A program made the translations under genes and the position numbers. This document shows positions 17,648 to 27,029 of a stretch of 64,000 nucleotides of DNA, piece after piece. Under the pieces are notes generated by a model. It searched no databases. It was not told the origin of the DNA and saw only the letters and a program-made list of their open reading frames with translations. The DNA is taken from the NCBI GenBank assembly GCA_030550585.1, contig JAUQPB010000005.1:1-64000 (forward strand), given 5' to 3'. Each line of letters begins with the position of its first letter. Position 1 is the stretch's first letter. The stretch comes from Thermoproteota archaeon (lineage in GTDB: Archaea > Thermoproteota > Thermoprotei_A > Sulfolobales > Ignisphaeraceae).

Positions 17648-18446
17648 AAGAATATACGAGCAAACAGCATACATGGCCAACAGAAGAATGAGATCCTACT
17701 CCATAGCTGTGATAATAACCGATGTCATCACCGCTTTATTCATATTGATGCTTGGATGGCAAGCCCCAGTCACAGTATTGGCGCTGCTTCCTTTAGTCCC
17801 GTCAATCAGTATCTACAAGATTGTTATAGCAGCTCAAATATCTGGCATTGCAAGAGAGATCAAATCAGGGGAGGTGCAGCTCTACCTAGCCCACACATTA
17901 ACTAGAGTAGAGTATTTGTTAAGTACATTTCTATTAGCTGGTATAACACCTGCTCTCCTCCTAGTATCGACATGTAGTGTGGTGATAGCCATAGTCGCTC
18001 CAAATCTGCTTTATACAATAGGTGAGTACATTCTCTACATCTTTGTAGACCTCCTAATCTTCTCAGCAATTGTAGTATTAGTGGCTAGCCATGGTTACGA
18101 AGGCACTACAATCATTTTGGGTGTTTTCCTAGGGCTTTTCATATGGATTGCTACAAGCATTCTCCTTTTCTTTTACACATACTCAGGTTTGTCTTATACA
18201 TACTCAAGTAATGTCTCTCCACTTAGCCCCCCACTACTATATCTAGTATATTTGTCGTTCTCTATCTGCGCATTGCTATCTCCCTTTACATACCGTGTAC
18301 TCTATATCGCCTATACACAGACCTACAAACCCTCGCCACCACCCATTCCCCCACCAACTCCACAAACTATTATGTTGCTTGCCTTGCTATTGACTATAGC
18401 TTTGTTAGGACTGGCTTTAAGAGAAATTAAAGTTAGAGATATATAG
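17619..18446 (+). CDS. ABC-2-like permease subunit
   Basis: A 275-residue integral membrane protein with about six hydrophobic segments. Two are near residues 28-70, then about 105-130, 135-160, 165-190 and the C-terminal end. A proline-rich loop (PSPPPIPPPTP) precedes the last helix. No family motif stands out, but position, overlap with the ABC ATPase and topology make it the membrane partner. Codon use near the end is A/C-rich. Confidence 0.75.
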   Translation: MKRLSSPSLRRIYEQTAYMANRRMRSYSIAVIITDVITALFILMLGWQAPVTVLALLPLVPSISIYKIVIAAQISGIAREIKSGEVQLYLAHTLTRVEYLLSTFLLAGITPALLLVSTCSVVIAIVAPNLLYTIGEYILYIFVDLLIFSAIVVLVASHGYEGTTIILGVFLGLFIWIATSILLFFYTYSGLSYTYSSNVSPLSPPLLYLVYLSFSICALLSPFTYRVLYIAYTQTYKPSPPPIPPPTPQTIMLLALLLTIALLGLALREIKVRDI

Positions 18447-18465
18447 GTTTTGTAGGTGGTGAGCT

Positions 18466-19464
18466 GTGATAAAGGTTGTGTTGTTTGCACTTGCACTATC
18501 AACAGCTATTATCCTAGCACTTCTTGCGGTAGCATATTTTCATCAAATAACCATTGTATATAGAGACGACAGCAATGGTCTTGTATTTAGAGAAGATCCG
18601 AAGATAATTGGAGAAACAGATGATAAGATCTGCTACATCCACATATATGATATAGCGCAACGGGGCTCTTCTCAAATACTACCTACACAGTATCCAGAGC
18701 TATACCGCTTGAATATAAACTCAATAAATATCTCGATATCATACGACATTTGGATAGGGATAAACGCCTCGATAAAAAGCGCTTCGACGAACCGTACAGT
18801 ACTAACTGCGGGAACATTATTACTTAATAGTATTAAAGATGCCTCTGTGAGGGTTTTTGAGGTTAATAAGAGTAGTAGTATAGAGCTTGAGAGGATTATT
18901 AGAGAGGAGCTTCGTCGCTCACAATACTCTGACTACATACCTTTAGTTGTTGGCGAGGGCTATAGAAGGGTTATTGACTACGTTGAGCAAGTAGCAATTA
19001 AAGAAATGATGTGTAGCCCCTCACGGTTGTTCACAGGGATGATATCGAATTTAACTGTTTATAGATTTCAATGGTTATGCCCAACTTCGGATCTTCCTCA
19101 CATAGGCAATGTGCATGTAGTCGAAATGTGCCTTAATAGAGGGGCTCTCATATCAATTTTACTTGGAGGCTTCATGAGAATAGACAAGGTTATTGATTTA
19201 GTTGCAAACGCAACGAGGTATAACCTCTCAGGGGATGCAATTAAAGCTATTGTTTATTCCCTCACTTTACCATTTGTACTTGACTCTATTATGGCTATGA
19301 ACTACAATATTGTGCTTAGCCCACAGGCAGTGCATATTTGGAGGGCTCTAGCCTTTCTACTGGCGTTTGTCAGCGGGATATTCCTTCACTATAGGCTTAG
19401 ACCTGAAGAATATAGTGGTTTTATAAGATTTTTCAGAAGGTTACGCCGGAGAATCGGTGGATAG
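18466..19464 (+). CDS. Membrane-anchored extracytoplasmic protein
   Basis: A 332-residue protein with one N-terminal membrane helix (residues about 3-24), a large outside domain with several N-x-S/T sites and four or more cysteines, and a second helix near 290-310. A basic cytoplasmic tail (RFFRRLRRRIGG) follows. I recognise no family. It is the last gene of the moxR-ABC operon (GTG start, 19 nt after the permease). It runs 32 nt into the convergent VWA gene. It may be the ligand-binding or scaffold part of the transporter. Confidence 0.7.
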   Translation: MIKVVLFALALSTAIILALLAVAYFHQITIVYRDDSNGLVFREDPKIIGETDDKICYIHIYDIAQRGSSQILPTQYPELYRLNINSINISISYDIWIGINASIKSASTNRTVLTAGTLLLNSIKDASVRVFEVNKSSSIELERIIREELRRSQYSDYIPLVVGEGYRRVIDYVEQVAIKEMMCSPSRLFTGMISNLTVYRFQWLCPTSDLPHIGNVHVVEMCLNRGALISILLGGFMRIDKVIDLVANATRYNLSGDAIKAIVYSLTLPFVLDSIMAMNYNIVLSPQAVHIWRALAFLLAFVSGIFLHYRLRPEEYSGFIRFFRRLRRRIGG

Positions 19465-20407
19465 TTACTCTATAGACTATGTAGATGGCGAGGGCCGCCA
19501 CGAGTATTGGTGGTAGAAGAGGTGTGTACACATCAACTGTTTTCACAGCCTTTGCACTGACCTCTACCCTCTGAATAGCTTGCGAGGCCTGCTCCAAGGC
19601 TTTGCCGAGAGCCTCTGGTAGCTTGTCAACTGTTTCTGCAACGTATGGCTCTCCCCCGGTGCTATCCGCTATAAGCCTCATCTCCTCTATACCCTCTTGT
19701 TCGGAGCCTATGAACACAGTGTATATTGGTATTCCAAGTCTTTTGAAATCATCTAATAGCGGTCTATAGTCATTTGTATCCCCTGGGAGACCATCTGAGA
19801 CGAAGACTATTGAGGCAGAAACATTGTATTCTCTATATGGTTTCAACCAGTTTAGTGCTGATCTCAGGGGGTAGCTATACATTGTACCACCATTCGCCTC
19901 AGCCTTCTCTACAGCCTCTACAATCTTGCTCCTATCGCCTATAGGTGCAACAGCTTGTTTAACTCTGTCAGCGAACTCTATGAAACCAACATCTATGCTT
20001 TGGGGGAGTCTCTTAACAACGTCTACTATAACCCTCTTGGCAGTCTCTATCTTTGTGCCACCCATACTGCCGGAGGTGTCCAATATTATTATGAGGGGCG
20101 GCCTCACATTAAATGATAGCTCGGAAACCTCTTTAGACTCTACATAGATCTGCTTCTGTGTGACAATATAGGGCTCGGCTAGAGCTAGTGAGATAAGGGC
20201 TACAAGGGCGAGTTTCAGGGCTAGGGTCGCGATTCTAAATCTCGTTCTCTTTGGGGCTAGCCTCTTAGAGGCTATAGAGGCGAGGGAGTGTCTGTATCTA
20301 TAATTCTTTGAGTATAGCTTTGGGAAGAGCATATGCAGTAAGATAACAATTGTTGTGGATATGGCAAAGGCAGCTATGAATAGATAGGGGTTTTTGAGTG
20401 TGATCAC
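19433..20407 (-). CDS. VWA-domain membrane protein (BatA/BatB-like)
   Basis: A 324-residue protein. Two membrane helices come first (about 8-27 and 60-82), then a von Willebrand A domain with MIDAS loop DTSGSMGG, conserved T in ANGGTMYSYP, and VFVSDGLPGD. A C-terminal helix sits near 298-316. This is the layout of BatA/BatB proteins linked with MoxR in bacteria. Its GTG start overlaps the stop of the upstream VWA gene by 4 nt. It probably binds metal and a partner outside or in the membrane. Confidence 0.88.
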   Translation of the reverse strand: MITLKNPYLFIAAFAISTTIVILLHMLFPKLYSKNYRYRHSLASIASKRLAPKRTRFRIATLALKLALVALISLALAEPYIVTQKQIYVESKEVSELSFNVRPPLIIILDTSGSMGGTKIETAKRVIVDVVKRLPQSIDVGFIEFADRVKQAVAPIGDRSKIVEAVEKAEANGGTMYSYPLRSALNWLKPYREYNVSASIVFVSDGLPGDTNDYRPLLDDFKRLGIPIYTVFIGSEQEGIEEMRLIADSTGGEPYVAETVDKLPEALGKALEQASQAIQRVEVSAKAVKTVDVYTPLLPPILVAALAIYIVYRVTIHRFSGVTF

Positions 20408-21348
20408 AACCCCTCAGCCAGGCTAAGTATTGTGAGAGGCAGTGCCGCCAGGAGTATGTAGAGCTGTATCGAATAGTCCTTTACAGGGGTTTCGATGTAA
20501 AGCTGGCCAGAGGCTTTAAAGGCTCCGTACCTAGCTTCGACGTAGAGCTTCTCAGCTATGTAGTTGAGAGCCTCTACCTCGTTTGTTAGCATCCCAACCC
20601 TTATCACTTGAACCCCATACCTTTTACATGTCTCTTCAAAGCTAGATGCCCTAGGATCGCTACCGACTAGTATAGCGAGCAGAGGGATGTTGCCAGCTAC
20701 AACAGCTTTTACAGCATCTTCTACAGGCGAGCCATAGTTTGCCGCGCCATCTGTTACAACAAGTAGTGCTGTTGGTATTGGAGATGTCTTTGCTTTTGAG
20801 AATCCAAAGTATATGGCATCGCCAATAGCAGAGTACTTTTCAAGTTCTAATTTGCTGAGAACAGAAGAGCAGGTTTCGAGAGAGCTTGTGTTTGTAGCTA
20901 TGCAGAGGGGCTTCACATTGCTGCTAAACCCATACACCTCTACAGCATCTCTCCTCTCAACAGCTTTTCTAGCAATCCTCAGAACTAGGTCAACTGCGCT
21001 TCCAATTCTAGTTGGATATGCATCTGTTTTCCCCATACTCGTGGATATATCTAGTAGAATAATGATTTTTGCATTGGTTATATTTACACTGAGTATGTTG
21101 TCCATGGTCACAGGGGTGTAGGTGTATGTCACTGTATAGGGCTGTGCAACAGCAACTGCAAGAAGCATGGGAGCAATAAACTTTGCTATCAACAGAGCTC
21201 TTGCAACCTTCCACCCACCCAATCCACCAAGCTTCGATGAAAGCTCGGAAGATCTCCTCCTACTTCTGTAGAGCAATAAAGTAAGTACTGTGGCTATGGC
21301 CGGCACAAGAACGAGTGCCAGGGGGTGGTCAAACCCTATGCTAGTCAT
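20404..21348 (-). CDS. VWA-domain membrane protein (BatA/BatB-like)
   Basis: About 314 residues from ATG 21348 (MTSIGFDHPLAL). Helices lie near 8-24 and 55-72. The VWA domain has MIDAS loop DISTSMGK and VVTDGAANYG, and there is a final helix near the C-terminus. A longer frame opens at 21483 but would bury the coupling ATG. At 21348 the ATG overlaps the upstream stop (ATGACTAG). It forms a pair with the next VWA gene, as BatA and BatB do. Confidence 0.87.
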   Translation of the reverse strand: MTSIGFDHPLALVLVPAIATVLTLLLYRSRRRSSELSSKLGGLGGWKVARALLIAKFIAPMLLAVAVAQPYTVTYTYTPVTMDNILSVNITNAKIIILLDISTSMGKTDAYPTRIGSAVDLVLRIARKAVERRDAVEVYGFSSNVKPLCIATNTSSLETCSSVLSKLELEKYSAIGDAIYFGFSKAKTSPIPTALLVVTDGAANYGSPVEDAVKAVVAGNIPLLAILVGSDPRASSFEETCKRYGVQVIRVGMLTNEVEALNYIAEKLYVEARYGAFKASGQLYIETPVKDYSIQLYILLAALPLTILSLAEGL

Positions 21349-22267
21349 CCGATTCAGGGGGGACATAGCCGGCTCCACCACCAACACCTTGGCTACTACC
21401 GCTAGAGCTTCCCTGTTCATTGCCCTCCTGTCCCTGGCCCGGCATGCCCTGCTGGATAAGGGATAGAAGCTTGTTTCTAGCATTCATAACCTCTAGCGAT
21501 AGAGGCCCCGAAACCCCTACATCCTCCAATTCCTTTTTCAGGCCGGCCAGGCGTTGCTGGTCCCCAACTCTCTCACCTTTGCACAGAGCCTCTACAACAT
21601 CTCTATAGCTTTTGGCCATCTGCATAACATTGTACGCAGCTTGCAGAGACTTGAAAACATTTTCGAATCTTCTAAGAGATGCGTTTACTACCCCAACATG
21701 GTTCTCCGCCAAATAGCTGCTGTTGACATTTCTAAGAATATCTATAGCCGAGGCCGTAGAGCCAATCGCCCCAACCACTTTATCCTCGACCAAGCCGAAC
21801 TTCTCAAGAGCCTCATCAACTCTGCAAAGAGCCAAAAGCTCGAGAGACTCCCTCAGAGTTGTAACAGAGGAATTCAAATCTCTATAAGCTTCAACACCTT
21901 TAACAGAGGCGCTAGCCACATATAGATAGCTTTTTGCAGCACCAACAAAGAAACTGTTGTCAGAACCATAAACAGCAGATACATTACGCAAATACCTCTC
22001 CAACCTCATCCTAACACCATAAACATCGCTGAAATCGTATCCAGAAACACCAAAACCTTTGAGAACACCCTCAAGAGCAATAGACGACTTGTTGAGATAT
22101 TGAACAGCTCTAACATAATCCTCCAAAACATTTATATGAGGAGAGCTTACAACACGAGGCCAAAAACTATATATTATAAAGGCGATAGAGAGAAGCAAAA
22201 TGATAAGAGCAGCCAACGAATACCTATCACGCAAAAACCTCTGACTCCAAGCCACATTAACCTCCAT
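21341..22267 (-). CDS. Membrane-anchored helical protein of VWA operon
   Basis: A 308-residue protein with an N-terminal helix (residues about 17-37). A mostly alpha-helical outside domain with many N-x-S/T sites follows. The tail is Gly/Ser/Gln-rich (MPGQGQEGNEQGSSSGSSQG). No family is recognised. It is first in the operon with two VWA proteins, which suggests it is the counterpart of the TPR (BatC/BatE-like) subunit in bacterial systems; that is inference. Confidence 0.75.
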   Translation of the reverse strand: MEVNVAWSQRFLRDRYSLAALIILLLSIAFIIYSFWPRVVSSPHINVLEDYVRAVQYLNKSSIALEGVLKGFGVSGYDFSDVYGVRMRLERYLRNVSAVYGSDNSFFVGAAKSYLYVASASVKGVEAYRDLNSSVTTLRESLELLALCRVDEALEKFGLVEDKVVGAIGSTASAIDILRNVNSSYLAENHVGVVNASLRRFENVFKSLQAAYNVMQMAKSYRDVVEALCKGERVGDQQRLAGLKKELEDVGVSGPLSLEVMNARNKLLSLIQQGMPGQGQEGNEQGSSSGSSQGVGGGAGYVPPESDD

Positions 22268-22411
22268 AAATCAAAACCTCTACAAAACAAGTATTCTCAA
22301 TAAGAGAATAAAAATCTTTGCTATGCAAAAACCAAGCAAAATCCTCTATGCTCATGGGAGCTTCTAGATAAATTTGCTCGCTGGGCTGGTGTAAATTGTG
22401 TTATGGAAAAT

Positions 22412-24114
22412 TTATTCCTCTATATAGTAGACATAATTAGTATTCAGCTTATATACCTCTATGTAGGCTCCAGGCCATATGTCAGAGCCGCTAAAAACTC
22501 TTTCTCTTGTCTGATCCTGGTTTATGTATGTATACCATGGGTCTAAGAAGAATGTTGTTCCTGCTGACCAAACCCTATAGCCAATTATATCATATTTTTC
22601 AACTATACTGAAGTCTGTATCGAATATGTAGATTCTATGGCGACTGCCAAATTCTGTGTCGGTTGCGAAGGATGCAGCAAACATGATTTGGCCTTGTGAA
22701 TCTATTACCGGATATATTGTTGGATTTTCGTGTCCCTTCTCAAATATTGTTTTGACATATATGAATTCTCTTGATGTTGGACCGTTTATTCTCCATAGTA
22801 TTGTTCCTGCTGAGAAACTTGATGTGAGTGCGTACCATGTCCCATTAAATTTGAAGATGGCTATGTCGTAGTGTCCCCATCTGCCACTAGGTGGAGCGTT
22901 AACCAGCTTTACATCTTCGTACAAGCCTCTAAATCGAGATTATCGCTGAACACAACCTTGGCTATTCTATGTAGCTCTCCTTGGTATGTTGCTCCCCAGT
23001 TCATTATATAGCCGTGGATTTTGCCGTCGACCCACTTAAACAATACTCCTTGACCTGTGTAAGCAGGGTTTCCACGGATTATGATGAGCTTTACCGGCTT
23101 GAAGTTTATGAAGTCCTTCGATCTGAGTATTAGCAGGCCTAGTGGTTGCCGGTAGAACCCTGCTGTTGCAAAGAACAACATATATCCTTCAGAGTCTTTT
23201 AATATGGATCGCGGATCATATTTTCCATTACTCCAATCGAATACGGGTCTAAGATCTCTCATACCCGCGCCAGCTAGCTGGTAAACTGCGAGATTCTCTA
23301 TGACTACTGATGCACTGCAGATCCTCAGCAGAATTCTGGTATCATATACCCAGAGCTGAGGTGTTGAAAGCCGTGATAAAAGAATCCAGTCTTCATCAGT
23401 TTCACGTTTTGCAAATATCTCAACGGCTCCTGTTGTGTAGGCAAATAGAAGCTCAAGTCTCTCTGTATTTATTGGAATAGATATCTAATTCAAAGCCCAG
23501 CGACCCTCAAGGTATACCGTAGTGTCTCTATCGAAACCAATTTTTACACTTACATAGTGTTTATCTGAACGAGGAGACCAAAGAGACTCTAAAATCTCAT
23601 TCTATACATTAGGTATGGTCAGAACAAGTCTATAGACCTTGTATCTGTCTATCTTAACTTCATTGTTATATGCATATACACATACATTCTCAGCCATTAT
23701 TTCCAGCCCTCTATATGTCAACCTATATGTGTCATTAACAATCCACCTCTTATCCATAGTCTGCAAATCCTCTTGATAATAGATAACATCATCAAAGTAT
23801 ATAAATGGCATTACCACAGACAACCTCTCCCCAAGCTCCAAAAAAGGAGGTTGAGGTAGCTGATAAGTGGTAACTGTTCTGAACTCTGTAACAGTTTTTA
23901 CCTCTGTAGCCGTTGCAGTAACCGTTGCTAACATTGATGTAGTAACTGTTTTGATATCTGTATTTGTAATCGTATTTGTAACTGTAATTGTATTAACCTC
24001 TGTCTCAACATTGATCGTAAACCTGGCAATGCTATAACCAATTAAGCTAGAAACCAGCATTACTAAAACTATTATAATGACATATTGTCTATTAAAGTGC
24101 ATCACATCTTTCAC
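22412..24114 (-). pseudogene. Broken anchored surface protein with propeller-like domain
   Basis: One gene of about 567 codons with three lesions. The N-terminus has a membrane helix and a Thr/Val-rich stalk (TITVTNTITNTDIKTVTTS), typical of archaeal surface proteins. The frame is cut by in-frame TAG codons at 23602-23604 and near 23486-23488. Sequence between and after them still reads well (GFDRDTTVYLEGRWALN; TERLELLFAYTTGAVEIF). A frameshift near 22915-22925 joins the last part (APPSGRWGHYDIAIFKFNG). The body resembles five-bladed glycosidase propellers (GH43-like) with repeated SKDF and HENPTIYP-type turns. Other window genes end with TAG, so recoding is unlikely. Confidence 0.75.
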
Positions 24115-24218
24115 TTGTAATTATAAATAAAATGCGAGAAATTCTAATAAATTTGTTATACTACCCTTATGACATTTATGTAAAGATATCCAATGCATTT
24201 ATACTGCAACAGTTGTAG

Positions 24219-24243
24219 AAAATTCTCATAAGGGTGTAGAAAT
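24219..24243 (+). repeat. Solitary CRISPR-repeat-like element upstream of SPFH operon
   Basis: This 25-mer matches the array repeat in 20 of 25 positions. It includes the whole CATAAGGG core (24227-24234) and GTAGAAA at the 3' side. It is single and in direct orientation. It ends 2-3 nt before a TATA box (GTTTTTATATTGC, 24244-24256), so it would lie about 35-60 bp upstream of transcription start. This is the same placement as the element at 6382-6406. Confidence 0.7.
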
Positions 24244-24287
24244 GTTTTTATATTGCTGTGTGGTTTTATGTTTTTTGGGTTGTGCGC

Positions 24288-24788
24288 ATGGTTAGGCGTG
24301 ATGCGTTGTTGGAGAAGCTCCTCAATGTTTTGCCTGGTTTTCGTGGCTATAGAAAAAAGGAGTATGTGAGGGAGGATGATAGACTTGTTAGAGAGTATAT
24401 AGTGAGGGTGTTGACCGAGGCTATAAGGGATTTGGAGGAGGCTATTGCGAATATTGCTATATATGATTTTGGTTCGGCTGAGCTTTTCGATAGTGTTTTG
24501 AGGGATCTTAGAACTGTTGCTGATAGGATTAGGTGGGCTGAGCATGGTTATGCCCCTCATTTCAACATTGTTAAGATTCAGGAGGAGGATTTGAATAGGA
24601 TGAGAGAGGTTGATCTATCTATTGTTGAGAATGCTGAGAAGATTAGAGAGTTTGCGGCGAGTGTCAAGAGGGATTCTATGCTTAGAAACCCTGTTAGAGA
24701 GAGGGTTCAGGAGCTGGTCAAGCTCATAGATGATGTGAGGGCTAAGCTTGTGGAAAGAGAGAAGATTGTTAGAGGCTGGGTGCAGTAG
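24288..24788 (+). CDS. Helical hypothetical protein, first gene of SPFH cluster
   Basis: A 166-residue, highly charged and apparently all-helical protein (for example YIVRVLTEAIRDLEEAI and VRERVQELVKLIDDVRAKLV). No membrane segment or known motif is visible. I choose ATG 24288 (MVRRDALLEKLL); the frame opens at GTG 24258, which is too close to the TATA box. About 50 bp separates it from the SPFH gene. Its helical form would suit an ESCRT- or phage-shock-like membrane partner, but no homology is claimed. Confidence 0.7.
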   Translation: MVRRDALLEKLLNVLPGFRGYRKKEYVREDDRLVREYIVRVLTEAIRDLEEAIANIAIYDFGSAELFDSVLRDLRTVADRIRWAEHGYAPHFNIVKIQEEDLNRMREVDLSIVENAEKIREFAASVKRDSMLRNPVRERVQELVKLIDDVRAKLVEREKIVRGWVQ

Positions 24789-24839
24789 CTGGTGAGGAGC
24801 TACAAAGTTTATTAACGTTTCAAGATATGTGTCCTGTAG

Positions 24840-25913
24840 GTGCATGGTTTGGCTCTCAACAAGATTGGAAAGGTCATAGGCAAGGCAGGTAGCAAGATAA
24901 GTGGTTTCCAGCCTAAACTAATCGAGTGGAAGGATGCCACACCAAATGATATTGTTTGGAGATACCCGGATGAGGTAATTCCGTGGGGCTCCACGATCGT
25001 GGTTAAGGAGTGGGAGAGAGCGGTTTTCTACAGAGATGGCAAGGTCTATGGTGTTCTGGGCCCCGGCAGGCATGTTCTCGATACTCAGAATGTTCCGTTT
25101 CTACAAGGACTTGTAGAGGGGTTTTATGGGGAGAGCATATTTAGAGCCATAATCATATTTGTTAATATCAATAGGTTGCAGGGTAAGTTTGGTGGTAGAA
25201 GCCAAACCGTTGAGCTCATACCAGTCAATTTCTATGGGGTCTACTACTATAGGGTTGCAGACCCAGCTCTATTTGTTAACAAGGTTGTTGGACCTGACTC
25301 TAGATTCACTAGAGAGGAGCTTGACGAGTATATAAGGAGCTACTTCCTGAACAACCTCATGGCATTCATAAGCCAGTCTAGCATAAAAGACCTCTATATG
25401 AAGGCTGCTGAAGCTAGCAAGAGGGCTGCTATGGTACTTAGAAAGCCTTTTGATGAGATAGGGCTCATGCTTGAGGATGTCCAGTTCGAGGGTATAGATG
25501 TCCCGCCAGAGTATAGAGAGAGGATGTTCTGGTTGATGCAGGGAACATCAGCAGCCTATCTAGTACAGCAGGAGACTGCTAGAAAGTTTGCTGAAGCGAT
25601 TGAGAAGACGCAGGCTGGGGGAGCAGCCTTCGGCGCAGGGGTAGTGGCCATTCCGTGGGCTCTACAGCCGCCCCCACCCCAGGCACAACAACAGCCAGCT
25701 ACACAAGCCCCAGCTGCAGCAACTGCAGGTGTTGCTACAACAGCTCCTCAACAGGGTTATGTGGCTAGATGCCCATACTGCGGCCAGGCACCTGTGCCAC
25801 AAGGAGCCAGGTTCTGCCCATTCTGCGGAAAGCAAGTGAAGTGGTGTCCCAACGGACACATAGCTCCGGCTGAAGCCAACTTCTGCCCTGTCTGTGGCAG
25901 CAAGCTTGTATAG
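24840..25913 (+). CDS. SPFH/band-7 protein with C-terminal zinc ribbons
   Basis: A 357-residue protein. An N-terminal SPFH (stomatin/prohibitin-like) domain covers about residues 35-250 (WGSTIVVKEWERAVFYRDGK, then YGVLGPGRH). A Pro/Ala/Gln-rich linker follows. Zinc-ribbon units form the end (CPYCGQAP, CPFCGK, CPNGH, CPVCGSKL). This layout resembles the band-7/virion-core-like family of bacteria and archaea, thought to scaffold membrane domains. There is no clear membrane helix, so it may associate peripherally. It lies in tandem with two more zinc-ribbon genes. Confidence 0.88.
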   Translation: MHGLALNKIGKVIGKAGSKISGFQPKLIEWKDATPNDIVWRYPDEVIPWGSTIVVKEWERAVFYRDGKVYGVLGPGRHVLDTQNVPFLQGLVEGFYGESIFRAIIIFVNINRLQGKFGGRSQTVELIPVNFYGVYYYRVADPALFVNKVVGPDSRFTREELDEYIRSYFLNNLMAFISQSSIKDLYMKAAEASKRAAMVLRKPFDEIGLMLEDVQFEGIDVPPEYRERMFWLMQGTSAAYLVQQETARKFAEAIEKTQAGGAAFGAGVVAIPWALQPPPPQAQQQPATQAPAAATAGVATTAPQQGYVARCPYCGQAPVPQGARFCPFCGKQVKWCPNGHIAPAEANFCPVCGSKLV

Positions 25914-25925
25914 GTTAGGCAGTGA

Positions 25926-27029
25926 ATGTCTCAAAGCTTTAGATGCAGCAATTGTGGGGCTCCTCTAGATGTTTCTCCAGAAACAATAGCTGTTGTGTGT
26001 AGCTACTGCGGCTATCTCAACTGGATTAGAGAGGATCTCAAAGAGGAGATTCTCGTTGTAAAGCCATTGGGCGAGAGAGAAATCCTTAAAAAGATAGAGG
26101 CTTTTGGCTCTCGCAAAAAGCTTGGCCAAGTCTTTAAAGAGACCAACCTATCCAAACTCACGTTAGTGCTAGTACCATTCTACCTCGTTGATGTGTCTGC
26201 ACAAGCCGATTACAGTGCCAATGTTGTTGTCAGTGTTAGGAAGTGTCGGAGAGAAAAGAATGAGGAGAGGTGTTGGACAGAATCTAGAAACGTGTTTGTA
26301 AAAGGGGTTTACGGACCATACAACGATATAGTGCCTGTTGTTGGTAGAAGGGGGAGCAACGTCTTATCTGTTAGAGTACTAGGGAAAAAATATGCTGTTA
26401 GCAGGGTAGAGGCGGTTCCTCTGGGCGAGGCCAAGCTAGATAAAGATGTGTGGAGGGGTATACTATCGATAGAAGTAGATAAGAAGACTGCCATGGACAT
26501 AGCCCTCAACGAACATCTGAATAGATTGAGAAGCATCGTTACAGAGGTTATAAAGAGAGAGGCGGAGAGCAGGGTCATGATGAGAGGAGAGCATGTAGTG
26601 GGTTCAACAATTCTATGGAAAAGAATAACGCCAATAAACGTGAAGGCAGCTACATCCAAACCAACCCTATTGCCAATGTACACAGCTGTCTACATGTATG
26701 GAGGCAGCATCTACAGGGTAATCCTCTGTGGATGGGATGGAGAGGCAATAGCTTTTGAAAGGCCTATGAGAATGTCTGAGAGAATTGCCTGGGGAACACT
26801 ATCAGCTATAGCCTCGGGGGCGTTGGGCGGCTTATCGGGTATGCTAATAATGGCCAACCCCATAGCCTCTTTACCACTTCTGGTGATAGGTGGGGTGGCC
26901 TCCTGGTACTGCATGAGAAAGGCTTTGACACCTGTTAAAACAACTGTTGTAGAGCCCAGCTTCAGAAACCTGCTTAATCTTGAGCTTGCAATCCATGGGA
27001 TCTCCAGTATATTGGGTGAAATCCTCTGA
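25926..27029 (+). CDS. Zinc-ribbon membrane protein
   Basis: A 367-residue protein. The N-terminal zinc ribbon CSNCGAPLDV...VCSYCGYLNW (residues about 7-36) precedes a long alpha/beta region with no recognised family. A hydrophobic hairpin follows near 285-330 (LSAIASGALGGLSGMLIMA and PLLVIGGVASWY). It starts 12 nt after the SPFH gene and its stop overlaps the next gene. It is clearly paralogous in layout to that gene (ribbon, body, glycine-rich hydrophobic pair). It probably works with the SPFH protein at the membrane. Confidence 0.8.
   Translation: MSQSFRCSNCGAPLDVSPETIAVVCSYCGYLNWIREDLKEEILVVKPLGEREILKKIEAFGSRKKLGQVFKETNLSKLTLVLVPFYLVDVSAQADYSANVVVSVRKCRREKNEERCWTESRNVFVKGVYGPYNDIVPVVGRRGSNVLSVRVLGKKYAVSRVEAVPLGEAKLDKDVWRGILSIEVDKKTAMDIALNEHLNRLRSIVTEVIKREAESRVMMRGEHVVGSTILWKRITPINVKAATSKPTLLPMYTAVYMYGGSIYRVILCGWDGEAIAFERPMRMSERIAWGTLSAIASGALGGLSGMLIMANPIASLPLLVIGGVASWYCMRKALTPVKTTVVEPSFRNLLNLELAIHGISSILGEIL

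Noticed and set aside
23480-23604. In-frame TAG codons as pyrrolysine
   Set aside because: Several clear genes in the window end at TAG, the same gene also has a frameshift, and no pyl genes are seen. Pseudogene decay is simpler.
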